Assembly: GCF_000829465.1 (NCBI RefSeq)
Contig: NZ_JXAL01000028.1
Coordinates: forward strand, 1-64,000
Length of the DNA stretch: 64,000 bases
Source: Cohnella kolymensis
GTDB taxonomy: Bacteria; Bacillota; Bacilli; Paenibacillales; Paenibacillaceae
Reading direction: 5' to 3'
The position numbers and the translations under genes were made by a program. The first letter of the stretch is position 1; each line of letters starts with the position of its first letter. A model generated the notes under the pieces. That model saw only the letters and a list, made by a program, of their open reading frames with translations, was not told the origin of the DNA and did no database searches. Positions 48,649 to 57,322 of the stretch are shown piece after piece.

Positions 48649-49862
48649 AATACGATTTGTTATTGGTCAGGTTCGGCGAGATTACGATCAAAGGCCGCAA
48701 CCGGGGACGGTTCGAAAATATGCTTTTCCAGCAAATCAAGTCGGCATTGCGGGCGTTCCCTGCACTTCAATATGAAAAAGGCTACGGCCGCGTCTTCATT
48801 CACCTGAACGATGAGGAATATGAAGCGGTAGCCGAGCGATTAAAAGACGTGTTCGGTGTTCTCTCTTTCAGCCCTGTCGTCAGGGTTCGTCATGATGTCG
48901 AAGCCATCCGGGAGAGCGCTTTGGAACTAATCAGAGCGGTTGAACCCGCACCAGAAACCTTCAAGGTATCCGTCAAGCGGGCGTGGAAGGAATTCCCACA
49001 CGATACGCCGGAGATGAACCGTCTTGTGGGCGCTTACGTGCTGCGGAACTCCCCTGGTTTGCGAGTCGATGTCAGGGAGCCGGAGACGGAGCTGAAAATA
49101 GATATCCAACACGAGGCGGTTTACGTTTACTGTGTGGTGGTACACGGCGCCGGAGGCTTCCCTCTCGGCATGAACGGCAAAGCAATGCTGCTCCTGTCAG
49201 GAGGCATTGACAGCCCTGTGGCGGGATGGATGGCGATGCGAAAAGGCCTGGAGGTGGAGGCGGTACACTTCCACAGCTATCCGTTCACCAGTGAACAGGC
49301 CAAGGAGAAAGTCGTGGCGCTGGCGCAACGGCTGGCACATTATTCCGGAAGCATCAAGCTTCATCTTGTGCCTTTTACCGATTTGCAAACGCGGCTCGCC
49401 GAAACGGGGAACGAGAATTTAATCATTACTTTGATGCGGCGGCAGATGCTTCGCATTGCGGAGAGGCTGGCAGACAAGCGGGGAGCATTAGCCATCATAA
49501 CCGGCGATAGTCTAGGTCAGGTCGCCAGCCAAACTCTCGGCAGCATGAACGTCATCGGCCGCACGGCGTCGCTTCCGCTGCTGAGGCCGCTGATCATGAT
49601 GGACAAGCAGGAGATCATCGGGGCTGCCGAGAAAATCGGTACGTTCAAAACCTCCATATTGCCTTACGAAGATTGCTGCACGCTGTTCGTCCCCAAGTCT
49701 CCGGCCACCAACCCCAATCTTAACATGGTGGAGAACGCCGAATCCCAGCTCGGCAGTCAGCTGCAAGATCTCATTGAGGAAGCGGTCTCGGGCACGGAGA
49801 CACTCGTCCTCACCGAGACGGATCGCTCGGACAAGTCCGCTGCCGAAGACGCCTGGTTTTAG
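48645..49862 (+). CDS. thiI: tRNA 4-thiouridine sulfurtransferase ThiI
   Basis: Adenylates U8 of tRNA and installs sulfur from the desulfurase. N-terminal ferredoxin-like and THUMP domains (LLVRFGEITIKGRNRGRF), PP-loop LLLSGGIDSPVAGW, C-terminal EDCCTLFVPKSPATNP. 405 aa, no rhodanese domain, as in Bacillus. Confidence 0.97.
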   Translation: MKYDLLLVRFGEITIKGRNRGRFENMLFQQIKSALRAFPALQYEKGYGRVFIHLNDEEYEAVAERLKDVFGVLSFSPVVRVRHDVEAIRESALELIRAVEPAPETFKVSVKRAWKEFPHDTPEMNRLVGAYVLRNSPGLRVDVREPETELKIDIQHEAVYVYCVVVHGAGGFPLGMNGKAMLLLSGGIDSPVAGWMAMRKGLEVEAVHFHSYPFTSEQAKEKVVALAQRLAHYSGSIKLHLVPFTDLQTRLAETGNENLIITLMRRQMLRIAERLADKRGALAIITGDSLGQVASQTLGSMNVIGRTASLPLLRPLIMMDKQEIIGAAEKIGTFKTSILPYEDCCTLFVPKSPATNPNLNMVENAESQLGSQLQDLIEEAVSGTETLVLTETDRSDKSAAEDAWF

Positions 49863-49877
49863 ACCGTAAGAAGAAAG

Positions 49878-49917
49878 AAAAGCCGCGATCGCAGCTTAAT
49901 GCGATTCGCGGCTTTTT
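49878..49917. terminator. Bidirectional terminator between thiI and terC
   Basis: AAAAGCCGCGATCGCA pairs with TGCGAT-CGCGGCTTTT (one bulged T), loop GCTTAA. It overlaps the 3' end of the convergent terC. Confidence 0.88.
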
Positions 49918-50630
49918 CTTTCCGCCGGGACGGCGGGGCTTGTCTGCGCCTCTTGCCTTCGGCGCGTTCTGGCTGCGTTCGTCCAGATTCCGGCGACGAT
50001 AACCACTACGACCATTGTGAAAATAAGCGTCCAAGCGAGAACCGGATTCTCGTTAAAGAACTCGGCGAATTGTTTTTCGTGAGTGACCATTTTGCTGCCG
50101 TATAAGCGAGCACGCCGGATCCCAGGTAAATGATCCATTGATATTTTTCGATCAGCTTGATGAATAATGTGCTTCCCCAAACCACGATCGGAATGCTGAC
50201 TCAGCAGCCCAAGAACGACCAGTGTATACTCCCCGTGCGCAGCTCCCGCAACCGCGATCACATTGTCCAGCCCCATAGCTGCGTCCGCGATCACAATCGT
50301 TCGGATCGCTGCCATCAGGGTCGAGCCGGCTTGAACGTTCTCGGCATGCTGATCCCCCTGAACCAGCAACTTGTAGGCGATCCACAACAGCATCACTCCG
50401 CCGACAGCTAGCAAAAACGGAATCTTCAACAGCGTTACAACAAGCACCGTCGCGGCAACGCGAATCGCAACCGCTCCGACCGTACCCCAAATCACGGCTC
50501 TTTTCTGTAAATCCTTCGGTAAGTTTCTTGCAGCGAGACCGATTACGATCGCATTATCGCCTGCGAGAAGCAAATCGATAAACACGATTGTCACGAGCGC
50601 CGCCCAAAAATCCAAGCTGAAAAAGTCCAC
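49896..50630 (-). CDS. TerC-family integral membrane protein, two compensating frameshifts
   Basis: YjbE/YkoY-type TerC membrane protein, thought to handle metal ions such as manganese. GTG at 50630 with TAGGAGGG upstream. Motifs FIDLLLAGDNAIVIGLAARN and ADAAMGLDNVIAVAGAAHG are typical. Between about 50200 and 50092 the frame used (SQHSDRGLGKHIIHQADRKI...) is wrong. The neighbouring frame there reads ISIPIVVWGSTLFIKLIEKY followed by YLGSGVLAYTAAKM, the normal family sequence. An extra G near 50200 and a lost A at 50090-50093 cancel, so the open frame survives but about 36 residues are scrambled. 244 aa. Confidence 0.88.
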   Translation of the reverse strand: MDFFSLDFWAALVTIVFIDLLLAGDNAIVIGLAARNLPKDLQKRAVIWGTVGAVAIRVAATVLVVTLLKIPFLLAVGGVMLLWIAYKLLVQGDQHAENVQAGSTLMAAIRTIVIADAAMGLDNVIAVAGAAHGEYTLVVLGLLSQHSDRGLGKHIIHQADRKISMDHLPGIRRARLYGSKMVTHEKQFAEFFNENPVLAWTLIFTMVVVVIVAGIWTNAARTRRRQEAQTSPAVPAERKSRESH

Positions 50631-50753
50631 TGTGCGTTCCCTCCTAAACCTAGTCAAAGAAGTAATACGAAGCGAATCGGATATGGATTCAAAAAATGTC
50701 GCCACATAACCTCGGCGGCTTGTACATAAATCTGATAGGAGGGGGTGGCCTCA

Positions 50754-51428
50754 TTGGGAACGGTTGAAAATCTTTTGGTATTCCTGGAAATCGTCATCAT
50801 TAATTTGCTGCTGAGCGGCGACAACGCGATCGTCATCGCCATGGCCGGCCGCCGGCTCCCCGCCGCGCAGCGGAGACGGGCGGTATGGTGGGGGGCGGCG
50901 GCTGCGGTTGTTCTGCGCTGCGTACTTACGTTAGGCGCGGTAGCATTGCTGCATATTCCATTCCTGCAGACGGCCGGAGCGCTGCTGCTCTTCGTGATCG
51001 CGTACCAGCTGCTCGTCGACAACCGGCACGAGACGGAAGGCCCTCAAGCGGCTTCTACGCTCGCCGGCGCGGTCTGGACCATCGTGGTGGCCGACTTTGT
51101 CATGAGCCTGGACAATGTGTTGGCCGTCGCCGCCGTTGCCGACGGAGATACGGCCATGCTCATTATTGGTATCGTCATGAGCATTCCGATTATTATCTGG
51201 GGCAGTTCCTTTATTATGCGTCTGCTCGACCGGCTCCCGGGGCTCGTATATGTCGGCGGAGGCTTGCTGGGTTACACGGCCGCTGAGATGATGCTCAAGG
51301 ATCCGGGGCTCGGCGGTTTTCGACATTCACTGACCCCGGAGCTGGAAAAATTGCTGCCCATTTTCGCGTTATGCGCGCTCATTCTGTTTGCCTTATTCGT
51401 CCGCTCCCGTAAATCAAGGCGGAGTTGA
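50754..51428 (+). CDS. TerC-family integral membrane protein
   Basis: Second TerC paralogue (YjbE-like), intact, about 224 aa. EIVIINLLLSGDNAIVIAMA, VADFVMSLDNVLAVAAVADG and MSIPIIIWGSSFIMRLLDRL are the family repeats. TTG at 50754 preferred over GTG at 50745 because of the AGGAGGGGG position. Divergent from the first TerC with about 120 bases between them. Confidence 0.9.
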   Translation: MGTVENLLVFLEIVIINLLLSGDNAIVIAMAGRRLPAAQRRRAVWWGAAAAVVLRCVLTLGAVALLHIPFLQTAGALLLFVIAYQLLVDNRHETEGPQAASTLAGAVWTIVVADFVMSLDNVLAVAAVADGDTAMLIIGIVMSIPIIIWGSSFIMRLLDRLPGLVYVGGGLLGYTAAEMMLKDPGLGGFRHSLTPELEKLLPIFALCALILFALFVRSRKSRRS

Positions 51429-51615
51429 AACAAATGACACTCATTTCCTCATCGGATTAAATTTCCTTCATATAAGCCGGCATTCCCTTCTTGAGGTAAA
51501 ATTTTGAATTGCCGAACTAGTTTTTTCAGTCGACTTCCATTACACTAAAGAAAAACGTCACGATCCGTCAGCAGACGCGTGCCGTTAAGAGCTGCAATGA
51601 AGTGGGGGAACATTC

Positions 51616-52098
51616 GTGAACAGACAATCCGCCGCAGTCGGCATTCTGGTCTTGGCTGTCGGCTTGTTTATTCTTTTGGGCAAATTGGGTGTATTTGCGT
51701 TTATCGCCGCCGTCTTTTGGCCCCTTTTTGTACTCATTCCCGGCGTACTGCTGCATGTATTGTATTTCGGGCGGATGGTTCCTTCCGTCGCGCTTATTCC
51801 TGCAGGTATATTGACGGTAGTGTCCGTCGTGCTCATGATCGGCAACTGGTTCGGCTGGGACCTCATGAAGTATCTCTGGCCGTTTTTTCCATTTGCCGTC
51901 GCTGTCGGCTTATATGAATATTACGTGTTCGGCTACAACCGTTCGAAGCAGCTATGGGCGGCTGCGGTAGGCCTGGGAGCGATTTCGGCGTTAATGTTCG
52001 CCATGACGCTTTTATGGACTTGGGGAATCTACGTGTTGGCCGTGCTGCTCATTGGATTAGGGGCTTGGCTCGTACTCAGAAGACCCCGAATTTGGTGA
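51616..52098 (+). CDS. Multi-pass membrane protein, LiaI/DUF5668-like
   Basis: 160 aa, four to five hydrophobic helices, very short loops (GILVLAVGLFILLGKLG; ...WGIYVLAVLLIGLGAWLVLR). GTG start at 51616 after GGGGG. Resembles the small LiaI-type transmembrane region fused to cell-envelope stress proteins, but no further domain. Function unknown. Confidence 0.7.
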   Translation: MNRQSAAVGILVLAVGLFILLGKLGVFAFIAAVFWPLFVLIPGVLLHVLYFGRMVPSVALIPAGILTVVSVVLMIGNWFGWDLMKYLWPFFPFAVAVGLYEYYVFGYNRSKQLWAAAVGLGAISALMFAMTLLWTWGIYVLAVLLIGLGAWLVLRRPRIW

Positions 52099-52123
52099 GG
52101 AGCACCAGCTTCCATAAAATTGG

Positions 52124-52152
52124 TTGGCATTTTGCTGGGTGTAGCGTATAAT
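52124..52152 (+). promoter_or_regulatory. Sigma-A promoter of typA
   Basis: TTGGCA (52124-52129), 17-base spacer, perfect TATAAT (52147-52152). Leaves a leader of about 140 bases before typA. Confidence 0.85.
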
Positions 52153-52214
52153 AGTATGGATTGCGTCCGTACGCGCAACACTTGCGCCGTGTCGGAACGC
52201 ACTGTGGTGTAGAC

Positions 52215-52244
52215 AAACGTCGGCCTCGCGTCGGCGTTTTGTGT
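52215..52244 (+). promoter_or_regulatory. Hairpin with T-rich tail in the typA leader
   Basis: AAACGTCGGC pairs with GTCGGCGTTT (10-bp stem with two G-T pairs, 5-base loop), followed by TGTGTTTG. It resembles a weak terminator or attenuator. Function inferred. Confidence 0.45.
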
Positions 52245-52298
52245 TTGTGGAATTAGAGAACCCTAAAAGGGATCAGAGATAAATTAAGGAGTGGAATT

Positions 52299-54140
52299 AT
52301 GCTATCAAGAGATCGCATTCGTAACATCGCAATTATCGCCCACGTCGACCACGGGAAAACAACACTCGTGGACCAGCTGCTGCGCCAATCGGGGACGTTC
52401 CGTGACAATGAGCAGCTACAGGATCGGGCCATGGATTCCAACGATTTGGAACGTGAACGCGGCATCACCATCTTGGCCAAAAATACCGCAATTTCCTATA
52501 AAGACAATTTGATCAATATCGTCGATACGCCGGGACACGCCGACTTCGGCGGTGAAGTCGAACGGATCATGAAAATGGTTGACGGCGTACTGCTCGTCGT
52601 TGACGCATTCGAAGGCTGCATGCCCCAAACAAAGTTTGTTCTTCGCAAAGCTCTGCAGCAAGGCTTGACGCCTGTTGTCGTATTGAACAAAATCGACCGC
52701 CCTGCCGCTCGTCCTGCTGAAGTCGTGGACGAAGTGCTCGAGCTCTTCATTGAACTCGAAGCAACCGATGAGCAATTGGACTTCCCTGTCGTATACGCCT
52801 CAGCGCTCAACGGAATCGCCGGTAATGACCCGGATGCATTGCAATCCAACATGGAGCCGCTATATGAGATGATTCTCGAGCATATCCCCGCTCCTAAGGA
52901 AAACCCGGACGAGCCGCTGCAATTTCTCGTCACGCTGCTGGATTACAACGAATATATGGGTCGTATTGCAATCGGCCGCGTGAACCGCGGACGGATCGGC
53001 GCAGGACAAACCGTTGCCGTTATCGATCGCGACGGTGCTGTGAAACAAGCACGCATTGAGAAGCTCTTCGGCTTCCAAGGCTTGAAACGGATTGAAATCG
53101 ACGAGGCGGCAGCGGGCGACATCGTCGCAATTGCCGGCTTAAAAAGTATTAATATCGGCGAAACGATTGCGGATCCCGCAAATCCTGAAGCATTGCCGGT
53201 ATTAGCCATCGACGAACCTACTCTGCAAATGAGATTCCTCGTGAATAACAGCCCATTCGTGGGTCGTGAAGGTAAATTCGTAACATCCCGAAACCTTCGT
53301 GAACGTTTGTTCAAAGAACTGGAAACCGACGTCAGCTTGCGCGTCGACGAAACGGACAGCCCCGACGCTTTCGTGGTCAGTGGACGCGGTGAACTTCACC
53401 TCGGAATCCTAATCGAGAACATGCGCCGTGAAGGCTTTGAGATTCAAGTGTCCAAACCGGAAGTTATCATTAAGGAAATCGACGGCGTGAGATGTGAGCC
53501 GATCGAACGTCTTCTGATCGATGTTCCGGAAGAGAGCATGGGAGCAGTCATGGAAAGCCTCGGTACCCGCAAAGCGGACATGGTCAACATGATCAACAAC
53601 GGTACGGGTCAGGTACGCTTGGAATTCCTCATACCGGCACGCGGCTTGATCGGATATCGCACTAATTTCCTGACGCTCACGCGCGGATATGGTGTCATGA
53701 ACCACGCATTCGACAGTTACGGACCTGTTGTCGGCGGACAAGTCGGCGGACGGCAGCGCGGGGTGCTGGTGGCAAGCGAAACCGGAACCACAACGACTTA
53801 CGGTATGATGTCGGTCGAAGACCGCGGCATACTGTTCCTGGAGCCGGGCACGGAAGTGTACGAAGGAATGATCGTCGGCGAGCATACCCGCGACAACGAC
53901 ATCATCGTCAATATCTGTAAGGAAAAGGCATTGAACAATATCCGTACTGCGAACAAAGAAGAAACTGTAAAGCTGAAGTCGCCGCGCCTGATGTCTCTAG
54001 AGGAAGCTCTGGAATATCTGAACGACGATGAATTGTGTGAAATTACGCCGAAAGGCATTCGCCTTCGCAAGAAAGTGCTGAACAAAAGTGAGCGCGACAG
54101 GTATGAGAAGCATCGCAAAACGGCGGAAGCCGGAGTTTAA
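52299..54140 (+). CDS. typA: Translational GTPase TypA/BipA
   Basis: Ribosome-associated GTPase for stress and cold adaptation and 50S assembly. G1 [15 protein letters not shown], switch RERGITI, G3 [16 protein letters not shown]4 [11 protein letters not shown]-like domains III and V, and a C-terminal TypA-specific domain ([20 protein letters not shown]). 613 aa. Confidence 0.98.
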   Translation: MLSRDRIRNIAIIAHVDHGKTTLVDQLLRQSGTFRDNEQLQDRAMDSNDLERERGITILAKNTAISYKDNLINIVDTPGHADFGGEVERIMKMVDGVLLVVDAFEGCMPQTKFVLRKALQQGLTPVVVLNKIDRPAARPAEVVDEVLELFIELEATDEQLDFPVVYASALNGIAGNDPDALQSNMEPLYEMILEHIPAPKENPDEPLQFLVTLLDYNEYMGRIAIGRVNRGRIGAGQTVAVIDRDGAVKQARIEKLFGFQGLKRIEIDEAAAGDIVAIAGLKSINIGETIADPANPEALPVLAIDEPTLQMRFLVNNSPFVGREGKFVTSRNLRERLFKELETDVSLRVDETDSPDAFVVSGRGELHLGILIENMRREGFEIQVSKPEVIIKEIDGVRCEPIERLLIDVPEESMGAVMESLGTRKADMVNMINNGTGQVRLEFLIPARGLIGYRTNFLTLTRGYGVMNHAFDSYGPVVGGQVGGRQRGVLVASETGTTTTYGMMSVEDRGILFLEPGTEVYEGMIVGEHTRDNDIIVNICKEKALNNIRTANKEETVKLKSPRLMSLEEALEYLNDDELCEITPKGIRLRKKVLNKSERDRYEKHRKTAEAGV

Positions 54141-54197
54141 AGCTGCGGTGTAACATTATGCGTCGTTTAATCGTTATATGGTGAAGGAGGGTGCCGG

Positions 54198-54515
54198 ATG
54201 CAGCAGTGGTTTCACGATCATCCCATCATTTCGTATCTGCTGATTCTCGCCTGTACGATCTATATTTTTAACGCGGTATTCCGGATGGGGCGTCTGCCCC
54301 TTCTCAAAGAAATAGCTGTCCATCTTGTGATGGCTGTCGGCTGTCTCGTGCTGCTGCTGTTGCAGCTGGACAAATTGCCGATTATTCAATGCATGGCTGT
54401 GGCTGTAGGGATGATGGCGCTTCTTCGGTTGCGCCAGCTCTACGACAGGCGCAAGAACGCCGGCAGCAGCCAAGACGGCGGCCCGTCACGGGTTGATTCC
54501 GCAGATCCGCAATAA
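54198..54515 (+). CDS. YlaH-like membrane protein
   Basis: 105 aa with two to three membrane helices and a short cytosolic tail. FHDHPIISYLLILACTIYIF and FRMGRLPLLKEIAVH match YlaH, which also follows typA (ylaG) in B. subtilis. GAAGGAGGG precedes the ATG. Function unknown. Confidence 0.85.
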   Translation: MQQWFHDHPIISYLLILACTIYIFNAVFRMGRLPLLKEIAVHLVMAVGCLVLLLLQLDKLPIIQCMAVAVGMMALLRLRQLYDRRKNAGSSQDGGPSRVDSADPQ

Positions 54516-54556
54516 GGCGGCTGTGCTTTAGCGTGCTTTAGAGAGGGGAAACGGCC

Positions 54557-54862
54557 GTGTCCTTGATGGATGCATTGTTTTATTGGCTGCAAATGAAGTG
54601 GGTGACCTCCGCCCGTCCCGATGACGAGGCGGCAAGGGACACGCTTTTCTTTTTTGCGCAAATTTTGTCGGAAGATCACGAATTGGAATCATTTGATGTC
54701 GAGTCAGAGGATGACATGAAGGTCTATGTGACTTATGCTAAAAAGGACGGTTCAACTCGGACCGTTTGGTTTGATAAGGAAGCAGTAGAGCAATTAAACA
54801 GGGATATGTTCGGAGTTTCGGACGCCCGTCCCGATACGGAGGATAAGGAGGAAACACAATGA
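54557..54862 (+). CDS. Small acidic protein of unknown function
   Basis: 101 aa from the GTG at 54557 (GAGGGGAAA upstream). Acidic, no membrane segment; a short hydrophobic N-terminal helix (LMDALFYWLQMKWV), then alternating beta strands. Overlaps the LCP gene by 4 bases (ATGA), suggesting coupled expression with cell-wall ligase. Not recognised. Confidence 0.7.
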   Translation: MSLMDALFYWLQMKWVTSARPDDEAARDTLFFFAQILSEDHELESFDVESEDDMKVYVTYAKKDGSTRTVWFDKEAVEQLNRDMFGVSDARPDTEDKEETQ

Positions 54863-55950
54863 GTTATGATATGCCGCTGTCATCTCGCTCGGCAAACCGC
54901 AGGCCCAACGCACCGAAGAAGAAAAAAGTTCGCTGGGGACGCATTGTGTCCGCTTTGCTTGGCCTCGTTATATTGGCGCTAGCGTGCGTTGCCGGATATC
55001 TATACTGGTTAACTGACAAAAACTTAGACAAGGTTGCCGACCCCAATAACAATACAGTGGCCAGTGCCGACAAGGCTCAGGTCAAACCGATCTCGCTGGT
55101 GCTGCTCGGGCTGGACAACCGGCCGGAAATTCACAGCTTGAACACCGATGTCATGATGGTGGCCGCCTTTAACCCCAAGACGAAAACAGCGACAGTGGTA
55201 TCCATTCCCCGTGACTCCTTGTTAAATCTTGAAGGTTATAAAAGGCAAAAGGCTAACGCCTATTATGCAGGCTTTCATAGGGTAGGCAGCAGCGAACAGA
55301 ACCTCGAAGGCGACGCACTTCATAGTTATGCGCGGGATAAAGTACGTGAGATGCTCGAAAAATTCACCGGTGTGCCGATCGATTACTCGGCCGTCATTGA
55401 TTTCCAAGGCTTCGTTGATGTCGTGGATGCCCTTGGCGGAGTAAAGGTAAATGTCGACCAGGATATGCGCTATGCCGACAGTGCCGACGGTACCGACATC
55501 AACCTCACGATGGGTGAGCAAACATTGGACGGAAAGCAGGCTCTCGGTTTTGTGCGCTACCGGAAATCCAAATCCGGTCCTGACCAAACTCGTCCATCCA
55601 ACGATTTTGAACGGAATGCCCGCCAAAGCCAGGTGCTTGGAGCAATCGTGGATAGAATTAAATCCTTCGGCGGAGCAACCAAACTCGATGGTGTGATCAA
55701 CGCAGCGGGCGATAATATGAGAACGGATATTCCGAAAGCCCAAATCGAGAATATAATCTCCACCTATTTCGGGATCAACCGTTCGGATATCCGCTTTATC
55801 CCGTTAACGGGTGAATGGCATACTCCGTATGTAGAACTCGACGAAGCGAAGATCGAAGAAGCGAAGCGGGCGCTGGCGGAAGAGCTTCAGCCGGAAGGGC
55901 GGACCAGGGCTGCGCCGGCCGCGTCTCCATCGGCATCTGATAACGGATGA
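54859..55950 (+). CDS. LCP-family (LytR-CpsA-Psr) cell-wall glycopolymer ligase
   Basis: Membrane enzyme attaching teichoic-acid-like polymers to peptidoglycan. Basic N-terminus, one membrane helix (residues about 30-50), then the extracellular LCP domain: LVLLGLDNRPEIHSLNTDVM, VVSIPRDSLLNLEG, VDALGGVKVNV and ALGFVRYRKS. 363 aa. GGAGGAAACAC precedes the ATG. Confidence 0.93.
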   Translation: MSYDMPLSSRSANRRPNAPKKKKVRWGRIVSALLGLVILALACVAGYLYWLTDKNLDKVADPNNNTVASADKAQVKPISLVLLGLDNRPEIHSLNTDVMMVAAFNPKTKTATVVSIPRDSLLNLEGYKRQKANAYYAGFHRVGSSEQNLEGDALHSYARDKVREMLEKFTGVPIDYSAVIDFQGFVDVVDALGGVKVNVDQDMRYADSADGTDINLTMGEQTLDGKQALGFVRYRKSKSGPDQTRPSNDFERNARQSQVLGAIVDRIKSFGGATKLDGVINAAGDNMRTDIPKAQIENIISTYFGINRSDIRFIPLTGEWHTPYVELDEAKIEEAKRALAEELQPEGRTRAAPAASPSASDNG

Positions 55951-55971
55951 CGAAAGTGTCATGAATGTCCG

Positions 55972-56001
55972 TTGAGTACGTCCCAAAACGTATGATATAA
56001 T
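55972..56001 (+). promoter_or_regulatory. Promoter of the PNPOx-family gene
   Basis: TTGAGT (55972-55977), 18-base spacer, perfect TATAAT (55996-56001). Confidence 0.75.
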
Positions 56002-56034
56002 GAAGCCACAACTTCAAGGGCAGGAGGGCTGCGA

Positions 56035-56490
56035 ATGGCAGAAACGATTACAGCTCTGACCGAAACTCTCTACAATCAGCTTCAGAAGGAAAATTTCGTC
56101 CTCCTGCACACGGTCGACGCTGAAACAGGCGGTCCCACTTCCAGCGCCATTTCGTGGATTTACGCCGCAGACGCGGTACGCCTCCGGTTTGCATTGGACG
56201 GCCGTTCGCGGCTTGTCGCGAATTTGAAGGCCAACCCGGAAGTCAGCGTAACGCTGTTCGCCGCAGGCAGTGTCCATGTGGTGTACGGCAAAGCTCGGAT
56301 CGTCAGCGATCATCTGGAAGGAGTTCCTTTCTCGCTCGCTTGCGTTGACATCGATGTAACTTCGGTAAGAGACGGCATGTTCTACGGCGCCCGCCTCTCG
56401 GTACTGCCTGAATACGAGAAAACATATGACAAACGAGCCGCCGACCGCTTGGACGGACAAGTGTTCGACGCCATGAAAAAAGCCCAGTGA
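56035..56490 (+). CDS. Pyridoxamine 5'-phosphate oxidase-like (split-barrel flavin) protein
   Basis: 151-aa FMN-binding split-barrel fold. NFVLLHTVDAETGGPTSSAI, then the strands around LRFALDGRSRLVANLKANPE. AGGAGGG precedes the ATG. Reaction unknown. Its last codons (AAAAAAGCCCAG then TGA) form the left arm of the terminator. Confidence 0.85.
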   Translation: MAETITALTETLYNQLQKENFVLLHTVDAETGGPTSSAISWIYAADAVRLRFALDGRSRLVANLKANPEVSVTLFAAGSVHVVYGKARIVSDHLEGVPFSLACVDIDVTSVRDGMFYGARLSVLPEYEKTYDKRAADRLDGQVFDAMKKAQ

Positions 56491-56507
56491 TTCTGACTGG
56501 GCTTTTT
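56477..56507. terminator. Bidirectional terminator overlapping the PNPOx stop
   Basis: AAAAAGCCCAGT and ACTGGGCTTTTT around a 7-base loop, with A- and T-runs on either side. Serves both convergent genes. Confidence 0.9.
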
Positions 56508-56514
56508 GCCGTCT

Positions 56515-57060
56515 TTAGGGGTGATTTGCGTTGTTGGTCCCAACATTATCGGGTCCTCGAGGAGGAACGATTCCGCGCGGAATCTGCGGCATCAGCCTGC
56601 CGACAATGTCGGCGAGCTCTTCCGTAAAGCCTGCGACAGGGCGGCCGTTGTTCACATCGGCTCTGATTTCACGAATCCTTTGGGTCAGGTCGATGTCCGC
56701 GGTGACAAGCGCGTCGATGCCGACCGGATCTTTACGGAAAGCTTCCGCTACCGCATACTTCAGCGTGCCGACGTGAGAGCGGTCCATCTTCTCGCCGACA
56801 TCGATTCCCACGATTGCGTAATTGCCGAAAATGACGCAATTCGCATCGTTGACGCCAGGCACACCGCGAGCAAGCATTTCCAAGTGCGTGGCCACATCTG
56901 TCCCGTTATTGTTGTTTCCGTTGCCGGAGTTCGTCATGGATTGAGGTCTTTGGCTGCCGGACTGCGCTCTTTCCTGGTCACCGTTTCCGCAGCCTGTCAA
57001 GCCAAGAGCCAGCATCAACACCAAGACGGCTCCCAAAACGATTCTTGCATATTGTTGCAC
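56515..57060 (-). CDS. ylaJ: YhcN/YlaJ-family sporulation lipoprotein
   Basis: 181 aa with a lipoprotein signal (LVLMLALGLTGCGNGD, lipobox LTGC near residue 23). Polar linker rich in S, Q, N, then the YhcN/YlaJ domain (NCVIFGNYAIVGIDVGEK, KYAVAEAFRKDPVGIDALVT). GTG start. In relatives made in the developing spore. Next to ylaK, as in B. subtilis. Confidence 0.9.
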   Translation of the reverse strand: MQQYARIVLGAVLVLMLALGLTGCGNGDQERAQSGSQRPQSMTNSGNGNNNNGTDVATHLEMLARGVPGVNDANCVIFGNYAIVGIDVGEKMDRSHVGTLKYAVAEAFRKDPVGIDALVTADIDLTQRIREIRADVNNGRPVAGFTEELADIVGRLMPQIPRGIVPPRGPDNVGTNNANHP

Positions 57061-57107
57061 CTGTTTTCACCATCCTAACCTGGAGGGATGCCCGGAAAGT
57101 CCGCATT

Positions 57108-57127
57108 GCAGCTGATATATCAGCTGC
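57108..57127. promoter_or_regulatory. Perfect 20-bp palindrome between ylaJ and ylaK
   Basis: GCAGCTGATA directly followed by TATCAGCTGC, with no loop. It lies about 50 bases upstream of the ylaJ start on that strand and 195 bases before ylaK. Possible operator for a dimeric regulator. The remaining part of this 260-base gap shows no gene. Confidence 0.55.
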
Positions 57128-57322
57128 CGCAGCAACCGGTTTTCACTGCTGGTAGTGTTTCCAGTCGTCCCAGTCCGTATGTAACGGAAGCACCCCGACT
57201 TTCAGGCAGCTTCCGTCATGCCGACCGAGCCGCGGTCGATTGCCGCTTTCCGGCACCGATCGACTGCCGGCTGACGGCGGCGTCAGAGGATGTAAAATTC
57301 GCCACCCAGGAGGGACCACCGC

